Assembly: GCF_006575665.1 (NCBI RefSeq)
Contig: NZ_CP041253.1
Span: forward strand, 5,397,501-5,461,500
Source: Echinicola soli
Lineage (GTDB): Bacteria > Bacteroidota > Bacteroidia > Cytophagales > Cyclobacteriaceae
Direction of reading: 5' to 3'
Length of the DNA stretch: 64,000 nt
Made by a program: the position numbers and the translations under genes. This document shows positions 27,178 to 36,700 of this stretch, one piece after another (within the stretch, counting starts at the first letter, position 1; each line of letters begins with the position of its first letter). The notes beneath the pieces were generated by a model, which was not told the origin of the DNA, made no database searches, and saw only the letters and a program-made list of their open reading frames with translations.

Positions 27178-29550
27178 ATGCAATATAAAAAAATATTGTT
27201 GACAGGGTGGTTCCTTGCCTTTTTTTGCTGCCTACTACATGCGCAGCAACAGGTAAAAATAACCGGCAGGGTCACTGACACATCCGGAGAACCACTGCCA
27301 GGGGTCTTGATTCGGGAGACCACCTCAAAGAAAGGTACCGTCAGCAACGCCAATGGGGTGTTTGATTTTTCGGGACAACCGGATCAGGCATACACTTTAG
27401 TATTTACAATTCTGGGTTTTGAGCCGCACCGGGAAACCTTCACCTTAAGGGCCAATCACCCCAATTTGAAAATCACCCTATCCGAATCCCAACATGACCT
27501 TTCGGAAGTAACCGTAACCGGCAAATCCATCATTCAGGAGATTGAGGAAAAGGCATTTAATGTGGATGTCATCGATGCCAAAAAACTGTATAACACCAAC
27601 CTGGATCTTGGACATGCCTTGGACAGAGTGTCCGGCATTCGGGTAAGGGAATCCGGTGGGGTAGGTTCCAATATGAACCTTTCACTGAACGGTTTTACGG
27701 GAAGACAAGTGAAGATTTTCATTGACGGAATCCCCATGGACAATTTCGGTTCATCTTTTCAGCTCAACAATATCCCCATCAATCTGGCCGAAAGGATCGA
27801 AGTGTATAAAGGGGTGGTTCCGGTCAGCCTTGGAGCGGATGCGCTTGGCGGTGCCATTAACATCGTCACCAGAAAATCTGTCAAAAGCTTTCTAGATGCT
27901 TCATATTCCTATGGGTCCTTCAATACGCACCGAACTGCCATTAACACCGCCTATGTGGCTCCATCAGGATTTACCGTTGAAATGAATGCTTTCCAAAACT
28001 ATTCGGACAATGACTATAAAGTCACCGTAGATGTGGCCGACATCAATACCGGCCAATATTATCCCCAGCAAACGGTAAGGCGCTTCAATGACCGATACCA
28101 TAATGAAACCCTCATCACCCAGATAGGTGTGCAGAACAAGCCCTTTGCAGACCGTCTGCTTTTTGGGATTACCTTGGGCAAAATGTACAAGGAAATCCAG
28201 ACAGGAGCAAGACTGGTAAGTGTCTTTGGGGACTGGCACCGCAAAGGCGACATTATTATGCCCACGCTCAAATACCAAAAGACAGACCTCTTTACCAAAG
28301 GACTTAATGTAACCTTGAATGCCAACTATAACCTGGGCACAGAACAAAACATTGACACGGTACACCGAAGGTACAATTGGTTCCAACAATACCGGGAATA
28401 CGACACCCCAGGCGGTGAACGGAGTTATTCCATGTACAAATACCAAAACAACAATGCGGTAGGGTCTTTCGCCGCAGATTATAGCATTAGCGAAGCGCAT
28501 ACCCTTTCCCTAAGCAACACCTTCAATTCCTTTAGCCGACAAGGAAGCGACCCATTGTTTCCCGATCAGGACCGTTACCAGCAGCCTCGGGAGACCATAA
28601 AAAATATCCTTGGCTTAGGTTATCGCTATCAGCCCAATTCTGATGTTAGCGTTTCAGTCTTTGGGAAACAATATTACCAATCAAATTATTTTGCAAAGGC
28701 CTATAATCCTACCGGGGATTACGGGGATGTGGCCTATATCAATACACGGGAAAACTTCAATTACACCGGATATGGACTGGCTGCCACTTATTTTGTCAAC
28801 CCTAATGTCCAACTTAAGGCATCTGCAGAAAAAACCTATAGGCTTCCGGAGGCCCAAGAGCTTTTCGGGGACATGGTCAACCTAGAAGGTAACGTAAGCC
28901 TAAAACCAGAAAGCAGCCATAACTATAACTTGGGCATTTCCTATAACAAAATATGGACTCCAGATCAACGCTTAGAGGTCGATGCCAACCTGCTTTATCG
29001 TGATGCCAGGGACTTTATCCGTGCCCGACTGAACACCAACCAATCCATGCAGGTAATGGATAATCTCTTCAATGTGACCAATGCTGGTTTTGAAATGGAT
29101 GTAAGGTATTTTCATAACCGGAACTTCACTGCAGGAGCAAACCTGACCTATCAAAACCTCCGGAACAACACGAAATTTGACGAAGGACAAACGGTGGAAA
29201 GCGTGGTATATAGGGATCGCATCCCTAATATGCCCTACCTTTTCGGCAATGCCAATGCTTCCTACACCATCAATGACGTCGTGGCAAAAGGTAAAGATAT
29301 GGTCATTGGCTATAATCTACTGTACGTCCATAGCTTCTATTTGTATTGGCCAAGCTTGGGAAGTGACAAACTTGATATTCCCAAGCAAATCAGCCATGAT
29401 GTTAATGTCACCTACACCTTTGGCAAAAACAACCGCTTCCAGTTTACTGCAGAATGCAGGAACCTATTGGACAGCAAACTATATGATAATTTCAGCCTGC
29501 AAAAGCCAGGACGGAATTTCAGCGGAAAAATCAGATACTTCATTTATTAA
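27178..29550 (+). CDS. xusA: XusA-like TonB-dependent receptor, copy 2
   Basis: A 790-aa receptor with signal peptide (residues 1-22, ending CLLHAQ), CarboxypepD_reg_2 domain (about 26-103; GRVTDTSGEPLPGVLI), TonB-box-like LSEVTVTG and a plug with RESGGVGSNMNLSLNGFTG and VVPVSLGADALGGAINIV. It ends in GKIRYFIY. Plug phrases such as KGVVPVxLGADALGGA are shared with the other Xus-like receptor, so the two are paralogues. DUF4374 and PepSY genes follow. No sigma/anti-sigma pair belongs to this copy; the divergent sigma serves the SusCD locus. Likely a ferric xenosiderophore importer. Confidence 0.86.
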   Translation: MQYKKILLTGWFLAFFCCLLHAQQQVKITGRVTDTSGEPLPGVLIRETTSKKGTVSNANGVFDFSGQPDQAYTLVFTILGFEPHRETFTLRANHPNLKITLSESQHDLSEVTVTGKSIIQEIEEKAFNVDVIDAKKLYNTNLDLGHALDRVSGIRVRESGGVGSNMNLSLNGFTGRQVKIFIDGIPMDNFGSSFQLNNIPINLAERIEVYKGVVPVSLGADALGGAINIVTRKSVKSFLDASYSYGSFNTHRTAINTAYVAPSGFTVEMNAFQNYSDNDYKVTVDVADINTGQYYPQQTVRRFNDRYHNETLITQIGVQNKPFADRLLFGITLGKMYKEIQTGARLVSVFGDWHRKGDIIMPTLKYQKTDLFTKGLNVTLNANYNLGTEQNIDTVHRRYNWFQQYREYDTPGGERSYSMYKYQNNNAVGSFAADYSISEAHTLSLSNTFNSFSRQGSDPLFPDQDRYQQPRETIKNILGLGYRYQPNSDVSVSVFGKQYYQSNYFAKAYNPTGDYGDVAYINTRENFNYTGYGLAATYFVNPNVQLKASAEKTYRLPEAQELFGDMVNLEGNVSLKPESSHNYNLGISYNKIWTPDQRLEVDANLLYRDARDFIRARLNTNQSMQVMDNLFNVTNAGFEMDVRYFHNRNFTAGANLTYQNLRNNTKFDEGQTVESVVYRDRIPNMPYLFGNANASYTINDVVAKGKDMVIGYNLLYVHSFYLYWPSLGSDKLDIPKQISHDVNVTYTFGKNNRFQFTAECRNLLDSKLYDNFSLQKPGRNFSGKIRYFIY

Positions 29551-29562
29551 TTACCAAAAATC

Positions 29563-30795
29563 ATGAGAACGAAATTGAACTCTTGGCTGGGAGCCGCAGT
29601 GCTCGCAGCCCTTACCTTAACGGGATGTACCAACGACGGCGGGCCTGAGCGTCCAGCGGGGAATGTGTCGGAGAGATTTGTCATTGCTTCCACACCTACA
29701 GCTTCAGATGCTGTTGCTGATTACCTTCTGACGGCAGAATCCCTTACTTCTGGCACCATCAGCACCGTTGGGAACGGGATCGAACAAGACGGAACTTACC
29801 GGTATTATATCACCATCAACAACAAGTTTTTCAGTTTGCTTTACGGGCAGGGAAACCCTGGCGCCGTAACCACATATCAACTGAACAGCCAAGGCCAATT
29901 GGCAAAACTGTCCGACTTCCAAGCAGAAACAGTTCAGGCTTTTGCTGAAATTGATAACGATCTATTGATGATGAAAATCCCTAGATCCGGTGCTGAAGAT
30001 GCTACATGGTACCAAATGGACACCGATTTGCTCCAAATCACCAACGATGGCCTGACCAATATCGTAGATGTGGCCAATAATGGCGAAAGGGCCCACTTTA
30101 CTTGGCTTACCCAAGTGGGAGATAAGGTCTTTGCCCCTTATATGAGCATTAAGGGATGTTGTGATGACAATTTTGGCACCAATAATCCTGACAGTGCCTG
30201 GGTGGCCGTTTATAACTATCCATCCATGGAATTGGAAAAAGTCATTAAGGACAACCGGATCAGCTATATCGGACGCTACTTTACAGAAGGCCTTACCGAA
30301 GTGGAAAATGGAGATGTTTATGCATTCTCCTCTGGGGTGGCCACTACCAACGGAGAAGCATCTTCTACCCTCCCTTCTGCATTCGTGAGAATCCAAGCGG
30401 GAGAAACCGAATTTGACCAAAGTTACTATTTTAATATTGAAGAGGTGGCCGATGGCTACCATGTCACCGATAAAACCTACTTGGGCGATGGCAAATTTGC
30501 CGTAAATATGCACCACGAAAAGGGTACCGATGCCACAGGCTCAAGACTAGGTATCGTCAATGTCTATGAAGAATCCTTCAAATGGGTAACCGGTACTCCT
30601 GCCCCAGAAAGTGTCCTAAGAGTTACCACTAACAATTATTCCCTGATGGACGGCAACACCGCTTACATCGGCTTCACTACAGCGGAAGGAAGCTGGGTAT
30701 ATGAAGTAGACGCTGAAACGGCCACGGCTACCCAAGGCCTTAAAGTAGAAGGCGGCACCATCACTGCTATCAGCAAATTGGATGTTGCTGAATAA
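29563..30795 (+). CDS. xusB: XusB-like DUF4374 surface lipoprotein, copy 2
   Basis: A 410-aa lipoprotein with a clean lipobox, LTLTGC (C22). The DUF4374 body has repeated propeller-like strands and a short cysteine pair (KGCCDDNFG, about residue 198) absent from copy 1. It starts 12 bp after the receptor gene. By analogy with B. thetaiotaomicron XusB it would bind a ferric siderophore at the surface. A strong hairpin follows the stop. Confidence 0.87.
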   Translation: MRTKLNSWLGAAVLAALTLTGCTNDGGPERPAGNVSERFVIASTPTASDAVADYLLTAESLTSGTISTVGNGIEQDGTYRYYITINNKFFSLLYGQGNPGAVTTYQLNSQGQLAKLSDFQAETVQAFAEIDNDLLMMKIPRSGAEDATWYQMDTDLLQITNDGLTNIVDVANNGERAHFTWLTQVGDKVFAPYMSIKGCCDDNFGTNNPDSAWVAVYNYPSMELEKVIKDNRISYIGRYFTEGLTEVENGDVYAFSSGVATTNGEASSTLPSAFVRIQAGETEFDQSYYFNIEEVADGYHVTDKTYLGDGKFAVNMHHEKGTDATGSRLGIVNVYEESFKWVTGTPAPESVLRVTTNNYSLMDGNTAYIGFTTAEGSWVYEVDAETATATQGLKVEGGTITAISKLDVAE

Positions 30796-30809
30796 ATAAC
30801 ATTTTCATG

Positions 30810-30848
30810 CTGCCAGAAAGGGAAACCGCTCCTTTCTGGCAGTTTTTT
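30810..30848 (+). terminator. Strong terminator-like hairpin inside the Xus-like cassette
   Basis: A perfect 12-bp stem, CTGCCAGAAAGG (30810-30821) with CCTTTCTGGCAG (30831-30842), has a 9-nt loop and six Ts (30843-30848). It lies 14 bp after the DUF4374 stop and 33 bp before the PepSY start, so it may partially terminate transcription or protect the upstream mRNA. Confidence 0.85.
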
Positions 30849-30881
30849 CCCGCACTCATCACTCCTTTAGCCTGGTACCTT

Positions 30882-32093
30882 ATGAAACCAACGAACTCTA
30901 ACAAAAAAACAAAGAAAAACCGCTCGTTGTTTTATCGAGTATCTGCGTGGCTGCATCTTTGGTTAGGTTTGGTATCCGGTATCGTGGTGGTCATCATCAG
31001 TTTGACCGCTGCCCTGTTGACATTTGAAGAGGAAATCCGCCTAGTGCTGGAAGCCCCTCATGAAAAAGTCACCAAAACAGCAGGGCAAAAGCTTTTACCT
31101 CCCTCCCAGCTGGCTGCTGTGGTAAAGGAAAAATTTGGATGGTCATCAGTATATGGTGTAATGTACAGAGGTGAAGGCCGCAGCGCCATGATCCCCTACT
31201 ATAAGGACCGATCAAACTACCAGCAGGCACTGGTCAATCCCTATACCGGGGAAGTGCTGCACAATAGAAAGCTAAATGATGATTTTTTCAGGTTTATGCT
31301 GATGGGACATTACCAGCTCTGGCTTCCCAGACCAATAGGCAAGCCTGTTGTGGCCTACAGCACATTGATTTTTGTCATCACCCTGATCACTGGCCTGGTG
31401 CTTTGGTGGCCAAAAAAATGGACACGCGCGACCAAAAATGCCAGTTTTAAGGTAAAATGGCCCGCCACACCAAAGCGGTTCAACTATGACCTTCATAATG
31501 TAGTAGGTTTCTATTCACTATTGATTGCATTGGTCCTGGCCCTTACGGGAATGATCTATGGCATGGAGTGGTTCAGGAACACCTCGTTTTGGATAGCTTC
31601 TGGTGGTGAAACAGAGGTATTTGAACGCATGCATTCGGACACCACACTTGCCACACCAAAAGGGCAAGTAGATGAAGATGTCCTGGTAACCAATCTACTT
31701 GAAAGCGGACTGGATCCTGCGCAAAACCGCTTCAGCATTTTCTATCCACGGGGGAAATCCGGGGTATGGAACTTACAGGTAAACCCTAGCCTCATCAACA
31801 CCTTTGAAAGGCGTAGCTACTACTTTGAACAGGGTAGCTTGGAGCTGTTGAAGAAGGATCCGGAATTTTCAGAGGCTAACGGTGGAGACCAATTGATGAA
31901 GCTTAACTATGACCTCCACCTTGGTCTGATTGGCGGCATTTGGACCAAGATCATTGCATTCTTGGTGTGCATCATCTCTGCCAGTCTGCCCATCACCGGT
32001 TTTATCATCTGGTGGGGAAAGAAAAAGCGGAAAAGCAAGGCAAAGCCCAAACAAAAAGCGCTGCAGAAAAGAAGAATCCCCGTTCCAGCGTAA
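30882..32093 (+). CDS. xusC: XusC-like PepSY-associated membrane protein, copy 2
   Basis: A 403-aa PepSY_TM protein. The open frame extends to 30807, but that would place the N-terminus inside the terminator hairpin; the ATG at 30882 (MKPTNSNKKTKK) gives the usual basic start before the first helix (AWLHLWLGLVSGIVV). Further helices carry the same histidine motifs as copy 1 (MGHYQLWLP, YDLHNVVGFY, YDLHLGLIGG). The tail is Lys-rich. Expected role: reductive iron release at the inner membrane. The 33-nt gap after the hairpin leaves little room for a separate promoter. Confidence 0.87.
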   Translation: MKPTNSNKKTKKNRSLFYRVSAWLHLWLGLVSGIVVVIISLTAALLTFEEEIRLVLEAPHEKVTKTAGQKLLPPSQLAAVVKEKFGWSSVYGVMYRGEGRSAMIPYYKDRSNYQQALVNPYTGEVLHNRKLNDDFFRFMLMGHYQLWLPRPIGKPVVAYSTLIFVITLITGLVLWWPKKWTRATKNASFKVKWPATPKRFNYDLHNVVGFYSLLIALVLALTGMIYGMEWFRNTSFWIASGGETEVFERMHSDTTLATPKGQVDEDVLVTNLLESGLDPAQNRFSIFYPRGKSGVWNLQVNPSLINTFERRSYYFEQGSLELLKKDPEFSEANGGDQLMKLNYDLHLGLIGGIWTKIIAFLVCIISASLPITGFIIWWGKKKRKSKAKPKQKALQKRRIPVPA

Positions 32094-32242
32094 TGGTCAT
32101 ATGATCGATTAAAAAATGATTTTGCCCCCAGCTCCACAAGCAAGCGAAACACTACTTTTTCAACTATGACTTTAATAACAACTATATAATAAGTTTATTA
32201 TTTATTAAATTGGTATAAACCTACAACCAATTTAATACTACT

Positions 32243-33355
32243 ATGCTGTCAAGATTTTTTATACCCCTTGCTATTGTTGTTTTCATACTATCCTGCAGGG
32301 AAAAGAGGACCCCTCAGCAGGTGCTCGATCAAGCCAGGACAATGATGGCCAACCGTGAAGGAATTCAGCATAGATCCACCTACCACTGGGAAAATGCGCT
32401 AAACGAAATGGACACGTTCCAGTATGATATCCAGCTAGTGCGGCATCAGAATGACTATTTTGATTTTAATTACATCACACAAGGGGCAAATTCTGACGTA
32501 GTTTATATCAACAATGATCTTAAAATCATAAACCATAGCGACAGCACTGTTGAAAACTTTCTTCCCAACCAATTAGAAGATAATAAAGACCGGATTTGTA
32601 AAACGATGGCATTGGCTTTTAACCCTGTTTTGCTATTGCAGCAGAAGGAATGGTCATACGCAAAAGACACTATTGTTAAAGGAACCATTTTTCATGACTT
32701 TTACCTTGTCCAAATGGACACTACCATTGGTGAAAAAGAAATTTATCTGGAGCGGCATCTTTTCATCAATCCGGCCACCAAAACCCCCGGTTTTTTCTCC
32801 AATAGATTGTACCATAATGGCAGCAGGTCACAAGTTATCCATGCCTATTTTTCTGGCTATGATTTTCAGGCCCCAAATGAAGCACTCGCTTACCTTCCTC
32901 CGAGCAACTATGTTTCCAAATCTAGTCAGGACAAAAAAACTGAAAAACGCATCATGCTAAAGGCTGGGGATGTGGCTCCAGACTTTGAACTGCCCACCCT
33001 TGATGGGCAAACCATCAAATTATCGGACATGAAAGGTCAAAAAGTCCTCCTTGATTTTTCCATGATCAATTGCGGCTGGTGCGGCATAGCACTGGACAAT
33101 TTCAACAAACCGGGATTCACCTTCAAATCCAACATCAAGCCAATCTATCTCAACCCAGTGGACACAAAAGAAGACATGAAAAAATACGCGGCCATCAAAA
33201 ACATCGATTTTCCGGTCGTCCCAGAAGCAAAGGCTGTAGGAAAGGCATACGGCGTAAGTGGCTATCCTTCCTTCTTTCTCATCGATGAAAAAGGCATCAT
33301 CGAAAAAGCATTTGCCGGCTTTGACAAAGAAACCATATTAGAATTTTCTCACTAA
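32243..33355 (+). CDS. Lipoprotein with C-terminal TlpA-like thioredoxin domain
   Basis: A 370-aa predicted lipoprotein (signal MLSRFFIPLAIVVFILSC, C18). Residues about 25-225 form an uncharacterised beta-rich domain. The C-terminal 140 residues form a TlpA/AhpC-TSA-type thioredoxin fold (GDVAPDFELPTLDGQTIKLS, the CxxC pair C277-G-W-C280, cis-Pro in VSGYPSFFLID). It probably acts as a membrane-anchored thiol-disulfide reductase. It lies 149 bp after the second Xus-like operon in the same direction; a functional link with iron uptake is possible but not shown. Confidence 0.84.
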   Translation: MLSRFFIPLAIVVFILSCREKRTPQQVLDQARTMMANREGIQHRSTYHWENALNEMDTFQYDIQLVRHQNDYFDFNYITQGANSDVVYINNDLKIINHSDSTVENFLPNQLEDNKDRICKTMALAFNPVLLLQQKEWSYAKDTIVKGTIFHDFYLVQMDTTIGEKEIYLERHLFINPATKTPGFFSNRLYHNGSRSQVIHAYFSGYDFQAPNEALAYLPPSNYVSKSSQDKKTEKRIMLKAGDVAPDFELPTLDGQTIKLSDMKGQKVLLDFSMINCGWCGIALDNFNKPGFTFKSNIKPIYLNPVDTKEDMKKYAAIKNIDFPVVPEAKAVGKAYGVSGYPSFFLIDEKGIIEKAFAGFDKETILEFSH

Positions 33356-33719
33356 ATCGAATTGTATATATTTCAATAATCCACAAAGAACTATTTTTAC
33401 CCTATATGAATACGGGTATCACAGATGAAAAAACAGACCATCGAAAACTGCCTATACCTACATTTTTATGCCTCAAACAAACATCCAATCGGCTCCGTAA
33501 TCAATTTACCCTTTCCTCTAGAAATAGCATTGGCCATTTATAGCATGGTGAAATTACGGCGTAAAAACGCACTTCAAACATACAATAAACCTTATCATGC
33601 ACACCACATTGAAGGATATTTGTTAAATAAATTTTTTATAGTTATTTAACACTTATAAAAATACTATTTTACCCAAAACAGATATTTAATACCTGTAAAA
33701 AACCAACGTTGATTCCACA
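33356..33719. other. AT-rich intergenic region, no supported gene
   Basis: A 74-codon open frame (33425-33649) is present, but it has no motif, no neighbours in operon spacing and an AT-rich sequence resembling intergenic DNA. The region probably holds the promoter of the hybrid kinase gene; I could not place a convincing -33/-7 pair. Confidence 0.45.
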
Positions 33720-36700
33720 GTGAAAACCCATAAACATATCATCCAGCACAATGCCAAATTACTGCAACTCCAATTAAAGCTCGCAAAAAGTAGCTGTGGT
33801 TTTATTGGAATCATTAAGGAAAACAGCCTAAACCTACTGGCTGTGGCCAACCTGGATGAAGATACAATTGGCCTGCATGAAAAGCATATCATTGGCCTTA
33901 TCCAGCAGTCCGAAAAAACATGTGTAGTCCCCCTATCTATCAATAAGGGAAAGATCCATTCCCAGGAGGGCATCATCTCTCCATTTTATATTGACCAAAA
34001 AGGGACGAAAGGGGCTGTTTTTCTGCTTGACTGCATGGGGGACGCCCCTGATGCTGCTACATTGGAAGAAATTGGCATTCTCGGTGAGACATTTGCAGAA
34101 AAGTACTTTTCTGAGCCGTCATTGGAAGGCACACATTATGCTGAAACCCAATTTAAAGATTTCTTCGAAAACTCCATGGGCCTCATGTGTGCCCATGACC
34201 TCCAGGGCAATTTCCTAATGGCCAATAAGGCAAGTGCCCATAGTCTCGGCTATCATAAAAACGAGATGATCGGAAAATCACTCTACGATGTCATCCCTAC
34301 CCAACAGCACGATTCGCTAGAGCAATACCTCCAATACGTCAAGCATTATGGAAAGAGCCAGGGGAGCATGCGGATCCAGCATGTGAATGGATCTGTAAGA
34401 ATCTGGCTTTACAGTAATATCCTTCTGAAAGACCAGGCTGGGAATCCATATGTACTGGGCAATGCACTGGACATCACCGAACGTCACCAACTAGAACGTG
34501 AATATAATAGGCTGAAGGAAATGCTTGAACAGACCAATAGCGTTGCCCGTGTCGGTGGCTGGGAAGCGGACCTTAAGCATAATACCATATTCTGGTCAAA
34601 GGTCACCCGTGAAATTCATGGAGTCTCTGACGACTTCATTCCCACTACCGAGAAAGCCATCGGGTTTTACAAAGAGGGGAAGCACCGTAATGCCATCCAA
34701 GAAGCGTTCGAGAATGCCATCAACAAAAAAGAGCCTTATGACCTGGAACTTATCCTGGTCACCGCTGGAGGTAAGGAAGTATGGACGCGGGTCATTGGTA
34801 AGCCGGATTTTGTCGATGGGGAATGCGCTCGGATCTTTGGCACATTTCAGGACATCACGGCCCATAAGGAGGCAGAGTTGGAAATTATCAGATCCAAAAA
34901 ACTACTCGAGGATGTCCAAAATGCCTCTTCTGAGATCAGCATGATTGCCACTGATACAGAAGGTACCATTAGTCTATTTAACAAAGGAGCTGAAAAAATG
35001 CTGGGGTACTCAGCAGAGGAAATGATCGGGAAACAGAGCCCTGCCACCATCCATGATCCCGAAGAGGTAAAGGAAAGAGGACAGGAACTGAGTGAAAAAT
35101 ACCATCAAAAAATCAGCGGGTTCAAGGCGTTTACCTTCCTCTCGGAGCTCGAAGGTGCTGAGGAAAGAGAATGGACCTATATTCGCAAAGACGGCACCAA
35201 GCTTTTTGTTTCCCTGGCGGTAACGGCCATGCGAAATGAAGAAGGGAAAATCACAGGATACCTTGGCATGGCCACAGACATCACTGAGCGAAAAGAAGCG
35301 GAGAAGGCCCTCATCGTAGAAAAAGCCCGTCTCAATGCCTTTGTGACCCATGCCCCTGCCGCCGTTGCCATGTTTGACAGAAACATTCGGTACATCGCCT
35401 ACAGTAATAGGTGGATTGAAGATTATCAGCTTCAAGGTCAGGAGATCAAAGGAAAATCCCACTACGAAGTATTCGGGAATATATCAGAAGTATGGAAGGA
35501 CATCCACCAGCGCTGCCTACAGGGCGAGGTAATCAGCAATGAAGAAGACCGTGGTCGTCCGGATGGTTGGGAACATGACCAATTTCTGCGGTGGGAAGTC
35601 CGCCCATGGCACCAGTATGACGGCAGCATCGGAGGGATCATGATGCTTACCCAGGACATCACTGAAGCCTGTCTGCAACGGGACGAACTAAAAAAAGCAA
35701 AAGTACTGGCCGAGCAGGCCAGCAAGGCCAAATCCGAATTTCTTGCCAACATGAGCCATGAAATCCGAACACCGCTGAACGGTGTAATTGGTTTTACGGA
35801 CCTGGTATTGAAAACGGACCTCTCTGAAACACAGGCGCAATACCTTTCCATCGTCAATCAATCCGGCAATGCGCTGCTCAATATCATCAATGACATTCTG
35901 GACTTCTCCAAAATAGAAGCGGGTAAGCTGGAACTGGACATCGACAAATGCGATCTCTATGAACTCACTGACCAGGCCAGTGACATCATCACCTATGAGG
36001 TACATAAAAAAGGCCTTGAAATGCTACTGAATATCCACCCTGACATTCCTAGATACATTTGGGTGGACAGTGTACGGCTGAAACAGATCTTGGTGAACTT
36101 ACTTGGAAATGCTTCCAAATTCACTGAATCAGGAGAAATAGAGCTCCAGCTGTTGCCTATTTCGCCATTGAATGAGGCAAATGAGATCACCATACGGTTT
36201 TCTGTAAGAGATACGGGAATAGGTATCAAAGAGGAAAAACAAAGTAAAATATTTGATGCATTTTCCCAAGAAGATGTCAGCACCACCAAAAAATATGGCG
36301 GCACGGGACTGGGACTAACCATTTCTAACAGGCTGCTCCAGCTGATGGACAGCGGCCTGAAACTTGAAAGTAAAGTAGGTAAAGGAAGTACGTTTTTCTT
36401 TGATCTAACGGTAACATCCGAACAAGGGGAAGCCGTTTCTACTGAAGAAGACATCAATATCCAACGGGTCTTGATTGTCGATGACAATGACAACAACAGA
36501 ATGATCCTAGAGCGCATGATGTCGCTCCGTGGCATCGAAACCGTCCTTGCCAAAAGTGGATTTGAAGCCATCCAGAAGCTGGTGGAAGAAGACACATTTG
36601 ACGTGGTCTTAATGGACTATCACATGCCCTATATGAATGGCATCGAAACCATCCGCAAAATCAGGGAGATTATCGAACACCAACCCATTATCTTCCTGCA

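Noticed and set aside
33425..33649. 74-codon plus-strand frame
   Set aside because: AT-rich, no recognised feature and isolated; more likely intergenic.
35993..36595. 200-codon minus-strand frame
   Set aside because: Ser/Leu-rich shadow of the histidine kinase catalytic region.
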